Notes: generated from the letters alone by a model not told the origin. Numbered from the stretch's first letter, positions 9,174 through 20,640 are shown. The stretch: 64,000 nucleotides of DNA from Effrenium voratum (GCA_963377175.1 CAUJNA010003744.1:1-64000), one strand, 5' to 3'. A program made the numbers and translations.

Positions 9174-10214
9174 TCATCCACAAAGCAGGCGAGCGGTCAC
9201 GATGAGGTGACTCAATGCCTTCTCGGTGAGTTTGGTAAGGTACCCGGGTTCAAGACCCCATAATGCTGCCATTGCACCGAGTGTGGGCGCATCGCCCTTC
9301 GGCATGCGCTGCCTGGCCTGAAGAAGCTGCGTCGCCATAGAATCTAATGACTTGTTGCCGTTGAGCCGGGACGGGTGATTGGCCCACTTAACCAGCGACG
9401 CCAAAGTGGTTGTTGTGGGTGCTTGCTTGAGGAAAAGGCGAGGTTGGTCACTGGTCCATGTGTAGTACTTGACAACTTCATCCGGCGTGCTGTGCATGGT
9501 GAGCAACTGTGACGCCGCCGGTTTGGACGGCGGTGACGACACTCCGTGAAGAGACTGCATGATCCATGGTTGCACCACGCTATCAAACGACTTGCCATCC
9601 AGGGCGGCCGCGCTGGCTGTGGGAAGGGAGCTGGCAGGTGACGAGGATGGTGTGTGGTTGACCGGTGGCGGTGTAACCAACTCTGCATCATCTTTCTGAT
9701 TTGTCATCGTGGGCGAGGTCGATGCGCGAAGTGATGCGGAATACTGAGCTTGGAGAAGTTCATGCGCACGATTCAAATCATTGAACTTCTTGACCATGTC
9801 ATCATTCTGGGCAGCAGGTGCGAGAGAGGTGTGATGTTGTTGAAGAAATTGAAGTACCAGGTTGGCCAAATGGTCGTGGACCTTGATGCGCTGATTGAAG
9901 TCATCAATGTTGAGACCCAACGTGTTGGCAAGGTCCTTTTCCAGGGTGAGCAGGTTGAGTGACTGCGATCTTCGTAGTAATTTGGAGCATGTACTCCAAA
10001 GTAAGGCCTCAGTGCGAGTGCGAAAGCCTTCCCACGTCACGAATCGGCCGTGTGCAAACGGCCTGAGTAGCCAGTTTTTGAGGCCCCCGTGGATAACCTG
10101 AACCAGGCGTACGTCCCTAATATCCATGCCTGACATGTCGCGAAGGTTGCCATGTGGAGTGTTGGCAACAGTCATGGGCAGGCTAAAGTTGTAGAGTTGG
10201 TTGACATCAAACAT
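9174..10214 (-). CDS. Gag-like ORF1b
   Basis: The ATG at 10214 gives 346 residues, and the frame is open and plausible further upstream to about 10370 without an ATG (PTPTPSPGPP, VRPQKAWLTPSPDW). It overlaps the end of ORF1a in the -1 frame, so the real product may be an ORF1a-ORF1b fusion. The protein is helical in its first third, low-complexity Ser/Thr/Pro in the middle and folded again at the end (LASLVKWANHPSRL, ALWGLEPGYL). Position before the RT gene suggests a nucleocapsid-like role. No domain is recognised. A 157-bp spacer separates it from the RT start. Confidence 0.6.
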   Translation of the reverse strand: MFDVNQLYNFSLPMTVANTPHGNLRDMSGMDIRDVRLVQVIHGGLKNWLLRPFAHGRFVTWEGFRTRTEALLWSTCSKLLRRSQSLNLLTLEKDLANTLGLNIDDFNQRIKVHDHLANLVLQFLQQHHTSLAPAAQNDDMVKKFNDLNRAHELLQAQYSASLRASTSPTMTNQKDDAELVTPPPVNHTPSSSPASSLPTASAAALDGKSFDSVVQPWIMQSLHGVSSPPSKPAASQLLTMHSTPDEVVKYYTWTSDQPRLFLKQAPTTTTLASLVKWANHPSRLNGNKSLDSMATQLLQARQRMPKGDAPTLGAMAALWGLEPGYLTKLTEKALSHLIVTARLLCG

Positions 10215-10642
10215 GCCGTCTGCAGGTGTCCAGTCAGGCGAGGGAGTAAGCCAGGCTTTCTGAGGACGAACCGGTAGAGCTGTAGGAGGTCCAGGTGAAG
10301 GTGTAGGTGTTGGGAGGTAGTGACCGGTGGTGGCATCATTGGTGGCATGAACTTGGATGGCGTGGGTTCAGGAGGGATCGGCATCATGTAGTTGATCGCC
10401 GGGTATTGGAATTGCTGTGTGGGGTTGTGAGTCGATTGAAAGTTGGTAGGCACCATCGGAAAGTTGTTGGCAGCGTTGTAGCCGGAGTTGTGTTGCCATG
10501 AAACCAAGTTGTTCCAATCCATGTTCTCCGAGACCTGGTTGTCATTGTGTTCGCGTCGGTGTGCTTTACGAGCTTGAGGGGAAGGACTCCGATCACGTCT
10601 GCGTCGAGTCCTGGATCTGTCACGATCATCACGTCGAGACAT
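10172..10642 (-). CDS. SR-rich ORF1a
   Basis: The ATG at 10642 opens 156 codons. The first 35 residues are an Arg/Ser/Asp-rich stretch (MSRRDDRDRSRTRRRRDRSP) of the kind that binds RNA or directs nuclear import. An Asn/Gln/Pro/Met-rich region follows. From about residue 110 the ORF1a frame becomes poor while the ORF1b frame becomes good, so a -1 shift in the overlap (10172-10370) would make one ~480-residue protein. No classical slippery heptamer is visible there, so a plain indel is equally possible. Confidence 0.55.
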   Translation of the reverse strand: MSRRDDRDRSRTRRRRDRSPSPQARKAHRREHNDNQVSENMDWNNLVSWQHNSGYNAANNFPMVPTNFQSTHNPTQQFQYPAINYMMPIPPEPTPSKFMPPMMPPPVTTSQHLHLHLDLLQLYRFVLRKPGLLPRLTGHLQTACLMSTNSTTLACP

Positions 10643-10684
10643 GGTGACGCAACTAAATCGGAATTTGCACACTTCCACCTTGAG

Positions 10685-10928
10685 AGAAACGAATCCGACA
10701 AAATGCAAGTCAATGCAAGTTCAAGTCAGCGGCGATCAGTAGCAAGTCAATGCAAGTTCAAGTCAGCGGCCATCAGCAGCAATGGTGATAGAAACGAATC
10801 CGACAAAATGCAGGTCAATGCAAGTTCAAGTCAGCAGCCATCAGCAGCTATGGTAAGAGCAACGAATCCAACAAAATGCAAGCCAATGCGATTCAAGTCA
10901 GCAGCCTTCAGCAGCTATGGTGAGACGT
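10685..10928 (-). repeat. ~70-bp tandem repeats upstream of ORF1a
   Basis: Three imperfect units start near 10685, 10791 and 10861. Each contains GAATCCGACAAAATGCA-type sequence, TTCAAGTCAGC and CAGCAGCTATGGT. The first unit has an extra internal duplication of about 38 bp. They lie immediately before the first ORF in the sense direction, the place of a 5' UTR or of promoter monomers in other retroelements. Confidence 0.7.
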
Positions 10929-10963
10929 CGCTATGATCTGACAGCTGTCTTCCCTTTAGTGAA
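10918..10963 (+). repeat. Dispersed repeat also found at 61170
   Basis: GTGAGACGTCGCTATGA, then CTGTCTTCCCTTTAGTGAA, matches 61170-61215 with few differences. It marks the edge of the ORF array. Confidence 0.45.
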
Positions 10964-12790
10964 GAAAACTCTCACAGGAGGAAAAGGCCTGGCAACTGCT
11001 TTCTTCAAAAAAAGAAGATATCAATATGTGAGGGTTGATCAAATTCCTTCGCCCAGAAACAGCCGTTCTTTGCGGGAACTAAAAAGTGTTTTTTTGTTTT
11101 TTTGTTTTTTCGCGGATTCATCGCGGTACGCGTTCAATTGCTAGAATCCGAAAAATACCAGGTTGAGTTCGTGCTCGAAATGCACTTCCGCAGCTCCAAA
11201 TAGAAAGTAGCAACTTTTCAGTAGCAAGTTGGTACACGAAACGCACTTCCGCAGCTGAAAGTCGCAACTGTTCAGTACCAAGTTGCCAGGCGAGTTGAGC
11301 AAAAGCTGTCGGCATCTTCACGTTCGACGGTTGAGAGTAGGTTCAGTATCATCCATCTCCACCACCGATATGAATGAGACGCCTTACGCCGTCTTGAACT
11401 TCTGCTGAGCCTTCTCTTTTCACTTGTCACGCTTGTCAGGAGGCTACCTCCTGGCGCCTATGACAATCCGTCGATCAGTGCTCGGGCCTCTCGTTTCGCC
11501 CCCGCAGCCCCAAGCGCTTCGGGGCAAAGAGCACATCTCAAGTAGAGCCTTCAACATCTGACCAATGGACCAAGTGCTTTACCTCCGCTTGCCCCGGTGT
11601 CCATCATCGGGGCGCGATTCTGAAAGAACACAGCCACTGGCTCATGCTTGAGCCAAAGGACAGAAGGCACACTTCAAGGGCTGTTCTCAGGGGCACATGG
11701 CGCATCAACCACCAACAATACAATTTGTCGATATCACCGTGGGCTTGAAATAAGTGAAACCCCCGCCTCGCGCTGGTTGTCCTTCTTTCGCAAGAAAGGC
11801 AAGAAGCGCAACAATTTCAGCAAGCGTGACCTCAGAGTGTTGTTCAGTGATTCGTGCTCATGAAAGTGCACTTGCAGCAGTGATCCAATTCAGTCTGTCT
11901 TTTTTGAGGGCGCCCGTTTTTTCTCGGTCTTCAAGGGAAGCTAAAAAAGGAAAACCGCAATTTTGGAGGGTCCAACCTAAAAAAAGACACACACCCCAAA
12001 CAAAACAGAGGGATGCCCCTGGTGATGGTCTCCTTCCCATCTCCTTCCACGAGCTTCACGGACTGAGGCCTTTGGCATCCGACCAGCGCGCGCAGCTTGC
12101 TTGGCTGCTCGAGAAGCCCGGGCAAACACGGCCTGGGCGGCTGACTTAGGCACTCCGAGTGGAATCTGTCATCGAATGTGTTCTGAAGTTCAAACTCCTT
12201 GCGGAACTCGGAATCTGCGAAATCTGCGAATCAAGCATTGATGCTCAGCTCAGGCGGATTCGAGTAGCTGACGAGGGCTGCAATCCGAGCTCCCAGCACT
12301 TTCACTGCTCATGGACTCATCCCCATACCTGCAGGAAATCTCCGCAGTGCACATGTCCAGTCGCATTTGGCGAGCTGCCTAGAACAAAAGCTTGACAGCA
12401 GCTTGCGCCCCACCAATTTCAGCGCAGTGGCAAAAGCACAGGCCCATACTCAAGTGGCACTAACAAACAACCCCACCCATGCCGTAGAAGATCCTGCAAT
12501 CCATTGCATTCAAGGGGTCCAACAACTGCTCACCAAGAGACTATGGAGCTGGGGCCCTGCTTGCCCTGCGCCTCACAGGCTGCATGGCATCTGTGCCAAG
12601 CATGAAGGAGATATCGAACATGACGGAAGCGGTACCTGCCAGTTCGGCCCGACAGAACCTTTTTGACTTGCGACTGGGACGCGCCAATAATGTCCATCCA
12701 GAAGAAGAAGCTATTGAAGTATAACCTGAGGCACTGGAGCGGAATACGGACCATGCGCTTAATATGTCCTAGTTTAGCATCTAGCTTTGC
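10964..12790. other. No supportable gene; short repeats only
   Basis: Frames on both strands are short and unremarkable. Two imperfect copies of a ~60-bp unit (GCACTTCCGCAGCT, AGTAGCAAGTTG) lie at 11178-11291. A spliced-leader-like 11-mer lies at 11647. Confidence 0.5.
11647..11657 (-). other. Possible spliced-leader relic
   Basis: The minus strand reads TTTGGCTCAAG, the 3' half of the conserved dinoflagellate spliced leader, followed one base later by ATG. Only a 13-codon frame follows, so any retroposed cDNA here would be badly decayed. Eleven matching bases could also be chance. Confidence 0.25.
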
Positions 12791-12794
12791 TCAG

Positions 12795-12985
12795 TGCGGT
12801 ACTCAGTTGCAATTGCGTTCAAAAGCAGCTCCACGGCAAAGAAAATGAAGCACGCCTCGGATGCAGCTGAGAGCATGAACAGAATGATTTTTGTCCACAG
12901 CCCGGCCATTAGGAGGACGTCCAGCGATGTGTTCTCCGCAACCTGCGTGCGACTGGAGCTTCCGCAGGCAAGCAGAACGGCGCGA
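12795..12985 (-). CDS. Possible exon of a membrane protein
   Basis: The frame reads as two adjacent hydrophobic helices (LDVLLMAGLWTKIILFML and ACFIFFAVELLLNAIA) preceded by a polar stretch. That is unlike the low-complexity frames around it. Splice edges cannot be fixed and no family is recognised. Confidence 0.3.
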
Positions 12986-13596
12986 AGCAAACACGCGGAT
13001 GGTCAAATAGGTCGACTGGTATTTTACACCTCAGCCCGGCCCAGCCCGGCCAGCGAACCTTCAACCGGATTCAATCGGAATGATCCTCTGCCTTTAGAGC
13101 TCTCCGGCGTATTTATTTCTAGGCGCTCTAGCTGAAAATAGGTGAGTTGCCAGCACGATTTCAGGGCCCGCCTGCGCTGCGCTGTAGATATCCGTGAGGA
13201 AAAGGGCGAAAAATACCACGAGCCTTGGCCGCCGCGCGCGCGTCATGCCGTACGCTTCATCAGCAGCTGCGAGGCTCGGAGGAAAAAGGGGAAGAAACCT
13301 GTCCGGCCAAAAGGCAGGCAAAGCGGCGACCATTGGGCCAGGACAAGCTTCTGGGCTGCCCTTCTCCAGCCATTGGGTGCCAACAAAAACGAACCCAGGC
13401 CCGAGCGCATTCCAACCGCGGCCCGAGTCCCAGCGAGCCCAAGGACCTCAGGACCTGAACTGAGGCCAGGGCATCGAAGTGAACTCCCAAAGTCTGGAAG
13501 TGATCAGCCGCTTCACCTGCCCTTTGTACCTGCCATGGCACGATTCACACACAAATCCTGGCATGAGGAGCGATTTTGCTTCACATGGCACGATTT

Positions 13597-13687
13597 CCAT
13601 GGGATCCCATTTTGGGGTAGGTGCACCACCCATTCTAGTCTGGGGATTGGGATGTTCACTGGGGGGATTTGGACCCAAACCCATGGC
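13597..13687 (-). repeat. Family 1 inverted-terminal repeat
   Basis: The body contains GGTAGGTGCACCACCCATT and GGGATTGGGATGTTCACTGG, diagnostic of the family. The outer ends are diverged and truncated. Confidence 0.7.
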
Positions 13688-13770
13688 AGGAGAAGCTCTG
13701 AGTGCCACGGCTGCCACGGTGGCACGCCATGCTGACCATTATGACATTCACATGCAAAGAAGCTAAGTTC

Positions 13771-13797
13771 AAGCTCTCTCTCTCTCTCTCTCTCTCT
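13771..13797 (+). repeat. (CT)n microsatellite
   Basis: A pure CT run of about 13 units. Confidence 0.95.
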
Positions 13798-14077
13798 GAA
13801 GGGTGGAAAGTGCTTTTGAGGAAACTAGAAAGCTACTTGACTGCATCTGCACTTGCTCATGCTCAAGCGCTCCTAACACCGGAGACACATGATAGACAAA
13901 AACCCGGGTGATGACTTGCTGTTCAACCAGCGGCAAAAGAAAAATGGCCAAACTTGCAAAGTTGGCGGCCTTGTCAACCTGCAATATTGATATCAAGCAC
14001 ACCAGATTCAGCACGTGCCGATTCTTGGCCCCGAGATAGCTTGCCGGTTGGGTCGCTTTTCGTTCTGGGTGCAAAAT

Positions 14078-14184
14078 GGCTGTGGGGTCAAAACCAATAG
14101 GATCCCATTTTGGGGTAGGTGCACCACCCATTTTAGAACCTTTTAGTGGTTGGATGGTACGATTTGGATTTTGACCCACAGCCA
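14078..14184 (-). repeat. Family 1 inverted-terminal repeat
   Basis: The left end GGCTGTGGGGTCAAAACC and right end TTTTGACCCACAGCC form terminal inverted repeats. The middle carries GGTAGGTGCACCACCCATT. This is a nearly full-length copy, inverted relative to those at 34.3, 41.9, 59.2 and 63.6 kb. Confidence 0.8.
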
Positions 14185-16719
14185 AATTTGGGCAGCTGAA
14201 AAACCAAATGGCCGCACCGGGCGATGAAGATGCTTCTGGCCGGCGGCCTGGCCACGAAAGCAGTCCGGGTCTCCGGCAGCGGCGCAGTTGGTTTGGTGCT
14301 ACATGGTGAGCTTTCATTGAGGCACCTCAAAGGTGGACATCGTGTTTTCGTGGTTGGATTTCCGTGCAACTTGTCAGATCAAAGTGGATTCCTGCCAAAC
14401 ATGTGATTTCTGACGTCAGACTGCTTCCCGCTTTTTTCCGGCATCGGAAGGTGTGGTTGTTTTTTGGGAGGCCCCTCCAAGAAGGTGCGGATATGTCCTT
14501 TTGCTGCTCCTTGAACCAAACAAGTTCCTTCAAAAAAAAGAGAGAAAAACAACTATACTGCAGTGGATTGGTTTGACTGCAGATCGGCTCCAAGTCGTGC
14601 TGAGCGCTTATCCATGGCACAAGCAATGCTTCGTTGGATTTTTGATGCCCACTTCCAGAGCAACCCTTGTGCCACCCAGCCAAGCAGGAAAACATCCCTC
14701 GTCCAAACACCGTTCTTAGTGGTGGCGCAACAAAAAGGCTGGCCAACCCCCCACGAAACAATCGCAAAAGCTGACAAAAAAAAGACGGCGGTGAGACACT
14801 CAACGTCGCGTTACCAAATCCCATATAACAAAATGCTCCAACAATCAACACTGAGCAAACTGCCCTTCCGCGTCCACGGTAAAGAACAAACTGTTTTGGG
14901 TTCCCTACTTGGGTCCTTCTCCAAACCAAATCTTCTCCAGGCAGGAGCACCTAAAAAGACAAAGTTTGTGTCCATTCGTCTTCCCTTCAAGTCAGCTTTC
15001 CCGAAAAGACCAAAGTCAGCCCACTGACGCGTCCAGCGGAAACGAATCCACACCTGGGAGGCACACGCCGGGCTGCGACTGCCGCAGCTCCTCCTCCCAC
15101 CTGTGCGGGGTGTCTCACGCAGGGATCCAAAAGAACCGCCACACCCTCCATGGGAACCCTCGACAAACCCTGGCTGGAGGCAAATGAAGGCCACAATCGC
15201 GATCACAACTTTTCGTCATCGCCCCGCAAGGGTGCCCTCTTCCATGCTGACCCTCTTTCCCACGGAAAACATGAGGAAGAAAGCACGACGCCAGGCCTCC
15301 ACAATGGATTGCCGCCTTGTTGTCACCACGACTGGCACATCATGACGGACCTCAGACGGAAAGCAATTCGCTGCTATAGCTCAGTCGGGCTTGCACCTGT
15401 TCAATGAAGCACTTTTGAATCAATCCAGCAGCAAGCCTTAGAGCTGGATGGCACTAGCAAGTGCTATGCTAGCTCGGACTTCCTGCTTCAAAAAGTGAAC
15501 CACAGGTTTGCTTCTGGGCTTTAGGGCGACCTGGTGGAGAATTTTTCTAATTGACCTGCATGGTCGGAGTGCTCACCCTTGCCACCAGTCACCAATCTTT
15601 GGATCCTCTGCGGAAAGGCTTCACGTTGTGATTGATTGCTCGGCTTTTGAAACTTATGGGCTGCCCCTTCTGGACATCTGCTTCGGAAGGCTTCGGCTTT
15701 GAGGGGATGGAGACATCAAAGAGAATGCCGGAGCATCTGTGAACGGGGCCCTCAAACAATGAGGCATTCAACATTCCGGGCACATTGACACGCGCCACCG
15801 GCAACAGGCAGTTTTTTTCGAACTGCACCCATTTTGTGGATGGTTGCAAGGGAAATCAAATGGCAACCACCCCATTTTGGCTCTGTATTCCATCTGGAGA
15901 CAAAATCGATGGCAGGTATTGAACTGAAACCACTCAAAGTCCGATCCCCCGATCAATCAAAGGGTGCCAAATACAAAAAAGTTTGTGCAAACTCATTATC
16001 TACCCCCCCCCCAAAAAATGCAAAGGGGTACCTAATGCAGTCAAACTGTTTTGCCCGGTAAAGAAAAGAGATCTGGGCCTTTATGCGGACAAATGTTGCT
16101 TTCTTGTCCGGAGTTGTTTCATCAGGAAACAGCACCCATCCCCCAAACTGCCGATTTCCTTACATCTCCTTCATATAGAAGTGCTCAGCCGAGTAGTACA
16201 TGGCCATCCCAAATGCTCAATAATAGAAATGAAAAGGGGTAATTACCCAATTGTGCAAACATTTTCCTGGCCGAGAAACCAACACACAGCTAGTACTACT
16301 CAACAGAACTGGGCCAGCTCAAAGGCATACTCAAACAATTCAAAGTCAGTACCTGGCAGACAGGACCGAAGAGGACCGAATAGGAAGGCGAAGACAGCCA
16401 AAGCAATACTAAGCCAATACTAAACCAATACAAACAATACTAAGCCAGTTGTAAGGCAGCACGAAGCAATACTAAACCACTAAACCAGTACTAGCCAACT
16501 CAAAGCCAGTACTAAAACAGCACGAAGCAATACTAAAACAATACTAAACCAATACTAAGCTAGGACTAAACTTGGAAAAGCCCAATCTAACCCTCGAAGC
16601 TTTTCACCGGTTTTCTCTACTAGGTCCCGGAACTTGGTTGGGTGGGGGAGGAGCAGGCCCTCTTTATTCATCAGTAACCCACCTTCGAACCCAACCCGGA
16701 GGCAACTCAGACCCATTCG
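14185..16719. other. No supportable gene
   Basis: Short frames exist on both strands but none shows a domain or convincing composition. The 16.40-16.56 kb stretch is a loose minisatellite of AATACTAAACCA-like words. Confidence 0.4.
16400..16570 (+). repeat. AAxCCAATACTAA-type minisatellite
   Basis: Words such as CAATACTAAACCA and CAGTACTA recur about a dozen times with irregular spacing. Confidence 0.6.
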
Positions 16720-16817
16720 GTGGGTCAAAAATAGGGTAACCCCAAAATGGGTTGCCCTGGTACATGGAAACCTGGGCTCTGAAACCTGCGCAATTTCTCC
16801 TTTTTTTTTGTTGACCA
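16720..16817 (+). repeat. Family 2 inverted-terminal repeat
   Basis: It begins GGTGGGTCAAAAATAGGG, contains AACCCCAAAATGGG and CCTGGTACATGGAA, and ends near GTTGACCAG. The body matches the copy at 51065. It ends just before the exon at 16825. Confidence 0.7.
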
Positions 16818-16824
16818 GTCCCCC

Positions 16825-16946
16825 CATTTCCGGCCCCTTCAAAACCCGCCTCGTCCTCCACCTCCGACTCCAGCTCCGGAACCTCGAGGTTCACCTGCTG
16901 CACCTGAAGGGTCGCATGGGATCCAAGGATTTGCTTCGGCGTCCGT
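16825..16946 (-). CDS. Probable exon, acidic protein segment
   Basis: The minus strand reads TPKQILGSHATLQVQQ then VPELESEVEDEAGFEGAG, with coding-like composition. It lies exactly between a family 3 element (16947-17040) and a family 2 element (16720-16817). That is the arrangement expected if both elements form introns. No family is recognised. Confidence 0.5.
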
Positions 16947-17040
16947 CCATTTGCTGAAGCCCCCTGAAACATATGTCCAGTAGTGATAGACTCCCTTTAA
17001 AGCCAAGGGAAACTAAGAAATAGTCTTAAGCAAATGGATG
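16947..17040 (-). repeat. Family 3 inverted-terminal repeat
   Basis: The ends are CCATTTGCTGAAG and CTTAAGCAAATGG. The core is CCAGTAGTGATAGACTCCC then TTTAAAGCCAAGGG. Other copies are at 23.0 and 39.9 kb. Confidence 0.7.
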
Positions 17041-17354
17041 TTTCCCAAGCTGGTGCTCAGTTTTGCCAGGGATTGAATTAGAAATACCCTCGAAGCAGGG
17101 CACCCCAAACAATTCATGGCACACCAAATAAAAACTTGCGGGAAGGTGGATGCCGTGCCCCGGACCACAGTGGATCATCAACACAATGGTCTTCCAAAAA
17201 GAAGAAGGGGTGACTGTTGGTGGTTGGGGGACAACCCAAGTGCTACAAAATTGGAAAACCCTGTTCATGGCGAAATCCTGCGTCTGTTGTAAAGGCTGCA
17301 TCTCCGGAACAGAGCGCAAGGGGGAAAAAAAAAGATGGGGGGGTCTTTTAGCGA
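17041..17354. other. No supportable gene
   Basis: About 310 bp of single-copy-looking sequence before the microsatellite; frames are not convincing. Confidence 0.4.
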
Positions 17355-17622
17355 TATATGTACGTATGTCGGTCTGTATGTCTGTCGGTCTCTGTCTTTG
17401 TCTTTGTCTCAGTCTCCGTCTCCGTATCCCGTCTCCGTCTCCGTCTCCGACTCTGTCTCACCCTCAGTCTCTCAGTCTCTCAGTCTCTCAGTCTCTCTGT
17501 CTGTCTGTCAGTCTGTCAGTCTGTCAGTCTGTCAGTCTGTCAGTCTGTCCGTCTGTCCGTCTGTCCGTCTGTTCGTCAGTCCGTCAGTCCGTCTGTCCGT
17601 CTGGCCGTCTGGCCGTCTGGCC
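17355..17622 (+). repeat. Degenerate (GTCT/GTCC/GTCA)n leader
   Basis: Imperfect four- and six-base units (GTCTCC, GTCAGTCT, GTCCGTCT) grade into the pure array that follows. Confidence 0.9.
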
Positions 17623-18038
<416 letters not shown>

Positions 18039-20640
18039 AAGCTGAAAAGCGAGCAGGTCGTTCCAGGAGACCGGTGATGACAAGCCTGCTGGGACTGTGA
18101 GACTAGTCAATTGACTTTGCCATGTAAAATGCCGATAGTTGAAATGCATGGTCCACAAACGGGGCACGAAAAAGAGCTCTAACTTGCCGCCTTCTGCCCC
18201 TGCCCGGCCTCTGCCAAAGTCGGCAGTTGCTGCAAATCCTGAAACTTACGAGATACGGTACGAGTACATGAGATTCTTTTAGAAGATCAATTCAGTGGCT
18301 GGGATTCGCCACTGATGGCCCGGCCAGAAAAACACAAATTGATCTGTGCTGTCCACAGGGGTCCAGTGGGAGGGTCATCCAGAGGCCAAATCACAAGCTG
18401 GTAGCCGTCCGCTCGCCCGTTGCTTCTTTTGAGCTGCCCGGTCAACACACCACTCGCTCCAGCCGTTGAACCGCTGGCCGGGTGCTTGAAAGGTAGGCAC
18501 CCCACACTGAGCGGGAAAGCGAGCGGGAAAAAAAGACTTGGACTTGCATTGGGCAGCATCACGGCAGGAAGGACCAACAGGGCTCAAAGGCCGCCGTTGG
18601 CAGGCGGTTATTGGTATGTTGCTCAAGCAACTCAATGGCCACCAAGATCCCGTCAAAAACACAGCAATAGCCAGCGTTGTCGAGTTGTTCACGCGACGAA
18701 ACAGGCCTTTTCACCTGCCGCCAAGGTCTCCCACTCAAAGGCGGAGACTTAAACAGTCCAGACCCCAGCTTGCGCGGGCCTCACTCAGAAAAGTCGCGCC
18801 CCTCAAACAGCCTGAGCGATCTTCCCGACCTTCGTGCCTCTTCATCCGAAGGTATAGTCCCTCAAGGCATCCGGAGCGACGGGGAAAGAAGGGATACCTC
18901 GGCTCAACCCACCAATTCCGCATCTCTTAAAATCCCCACCTTGCACAAGAATCTCTTTCATCAACTTAAGCCCAATGCCGCCGTCTGCAGAAGAACTACC
19001 CCAATGCTCTTGACATCTGGTCTCCTCGGGGCTTTCAACTCCAGCTGGATATTTGTCAAAACTCTCATGAGATCTAAATTCACCGTGCGATGTGAACATA
19101 GACTGACATTCCTTTCAGGGGGAATGAGCATCCCCTGAGGGCCATCAGAGGGCCCAGGGCGAATCGGGAGAGACATGTGATCATGATTCGACGCATTACC
19201 AGTTTGGGAGCAGAACTAAAGAAGGGTTTCTTCAATGAGACCAAAAGGAACCCAACCGTTTGGACATAGTCCCTCTTTTGACACATACCCGGAATGTCAA
19301 AATGTCCTGGGCGAGAAAGAGGTCTTTGGCCCCAGAATGGCTCGCCGCTCGACTCGACTGTGACAGCTCGGACGTCGGGCCATCCAAAACCGTCCCAAGC
19401 TGCACAAAGTGCTAGAGCCAAAAATTGCCACCGGTGGCCGCTGGGTCTCCCTCAGGAGCTTTTCTCTGGCCACATCCGCTCAAGCTCTTGCAACCGGGCC
19501 GTGGCATCTGCCAGAAAGTGCCGCATGATCGACTGCTCAATATTCACTCATGCGAAGAGAAGGCTGCGAAGAACAAAGAGCCCACTTCGACCCTTCTTGC
19601 TACAAAAAGCGGAGGAGAGCCTTTTTAAAGTGGCGGTGTTCTGGAAAACAGAGAAACGCTTTTGGACTGCACGAAGCCAACATGATGTTCCAGCCATTTC
19701 ACAAAGCCCTAGGCATCCATGTGACATCAAGAAGCGCGCGCTGTCCTTCGACGGGTCCGCCTCCGGTGCATCTGATGACCTGTCGGAGCTGTCAATCCGG
19801 GTTTGCAAGTACCTGGATCTCTCATTTGGTGAGGCTTGCCACAGTCACTGCTGGGCTGGAAACTCGCAAGTGGGAAGCAAAGACTTCTGACTCAGGTTGA
19901 TTTACTTGCAATGGGTCGGGAATCCTCGCATCTCCTGCACTCCCCCCCCCCCCCCCGGCTTCGGGAAATTCATTGTCCCGTGGCGATGACCCTTTATAGT
20001 CTCTGCAGCATCTTGCATGCCTGATTCCAGCACGTTTAACACGACTAAAATCGATTTCGCTTTCCTTTGATAGTTGCCAGCTATCTCAGTGCGCACCCAG
20101 AACATACGACACCATCGGGCACAGTGGTTTAAAAGAAACCAAAGTAAAGGTTGACTGGCAGTCTGTTTGTTACAGGAGATCTCAGAAGCACGAGCCGGAC
20201 TCAGTCGCTCCAGTCATCTATGTCTTGTGTTACATTTCTTTCCAACTCCGCGTAGAACCTGCGACAGAAGTGTGCCAAGCTCCGCACCTGCCCTTCTCGT
20301 GCTGCGCTCCTGGAATGATGACACTGTATGCCACACAGCAACTGGTTGCTTGATCAGAAACTACCGCGCGAACACGTGACCAGTGGAGCTGACTATCAGC
20401 TCACATCTCTTGAAAGCTCCGCCTAGAGAGCCGTACTCAGCTTTGATGATCGAATCCTCCAACGTTGCAGACTGCCTGCACAGCCATGGGAATGGCCATG
20501 ATTCTTTAAATTTGTGACCCTTCGATGGGCGTCATTTCCCATTGGTCCACGAACCATGTAAATGTTTGGAGGCTGCTCCCCATTAACAGAAACGCAGCCG
20601 CGCGATATCTAAGTTGGGGCTTTCATGAGCTCCATGAGCT
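18039..20640. other. Weak exon-like frames only
   Basis: On the minus strand, 18290-18450 (LKRSNGRADGYQLVIWPLDD) and 18935-19095 (PEETRCQEHWGSSSADGG) have coding-like composition, but no family or splice frame can be assigned. On the plus strand a 153-codon frame covers 18677-19138. A poly-C run of about 14 lies at 19943. Confidence 0.3.

Larger units (their letters stand above)
1..10928 (-). mobile_element. Multi-ORF retroelement centred on a GIY-YIG/RT gene (partial)
   Basis: Every convincing reading frame in this block is on the minus strand, and the frames follow one another with overlaps or short spacers. The order in the sense direction is tandem repeats, SR-rich ORF1a, Gag-like ORF1b, GIY-YIG/RT ORF, then at least six small ORFs. 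The block is almost free of the dispersed repeats that fill the rest of the window. The left end is not in the window, and no terminal repeat pair can be seen, so the boundaries are inferred. The alternative is a run of trans-spliced cellular genes beside a retroelement. That all the small ORFs belong to the element is inference from strand, spacing and the surrounding repeat structure. Confidence 0.6.

Noticed and set aside
15375..15410. TATAGCTCAGTCGG tRNA A-box-like word
   Set aside because: No B box or cloverleaf can be formed in the following 80 bases.
15872..15883. CCATTTTGGCTC resembling the middle of the spliced leader
   Set aside because: The match lacks the diagnostic CTCAAG end and no ATG or gene follows.
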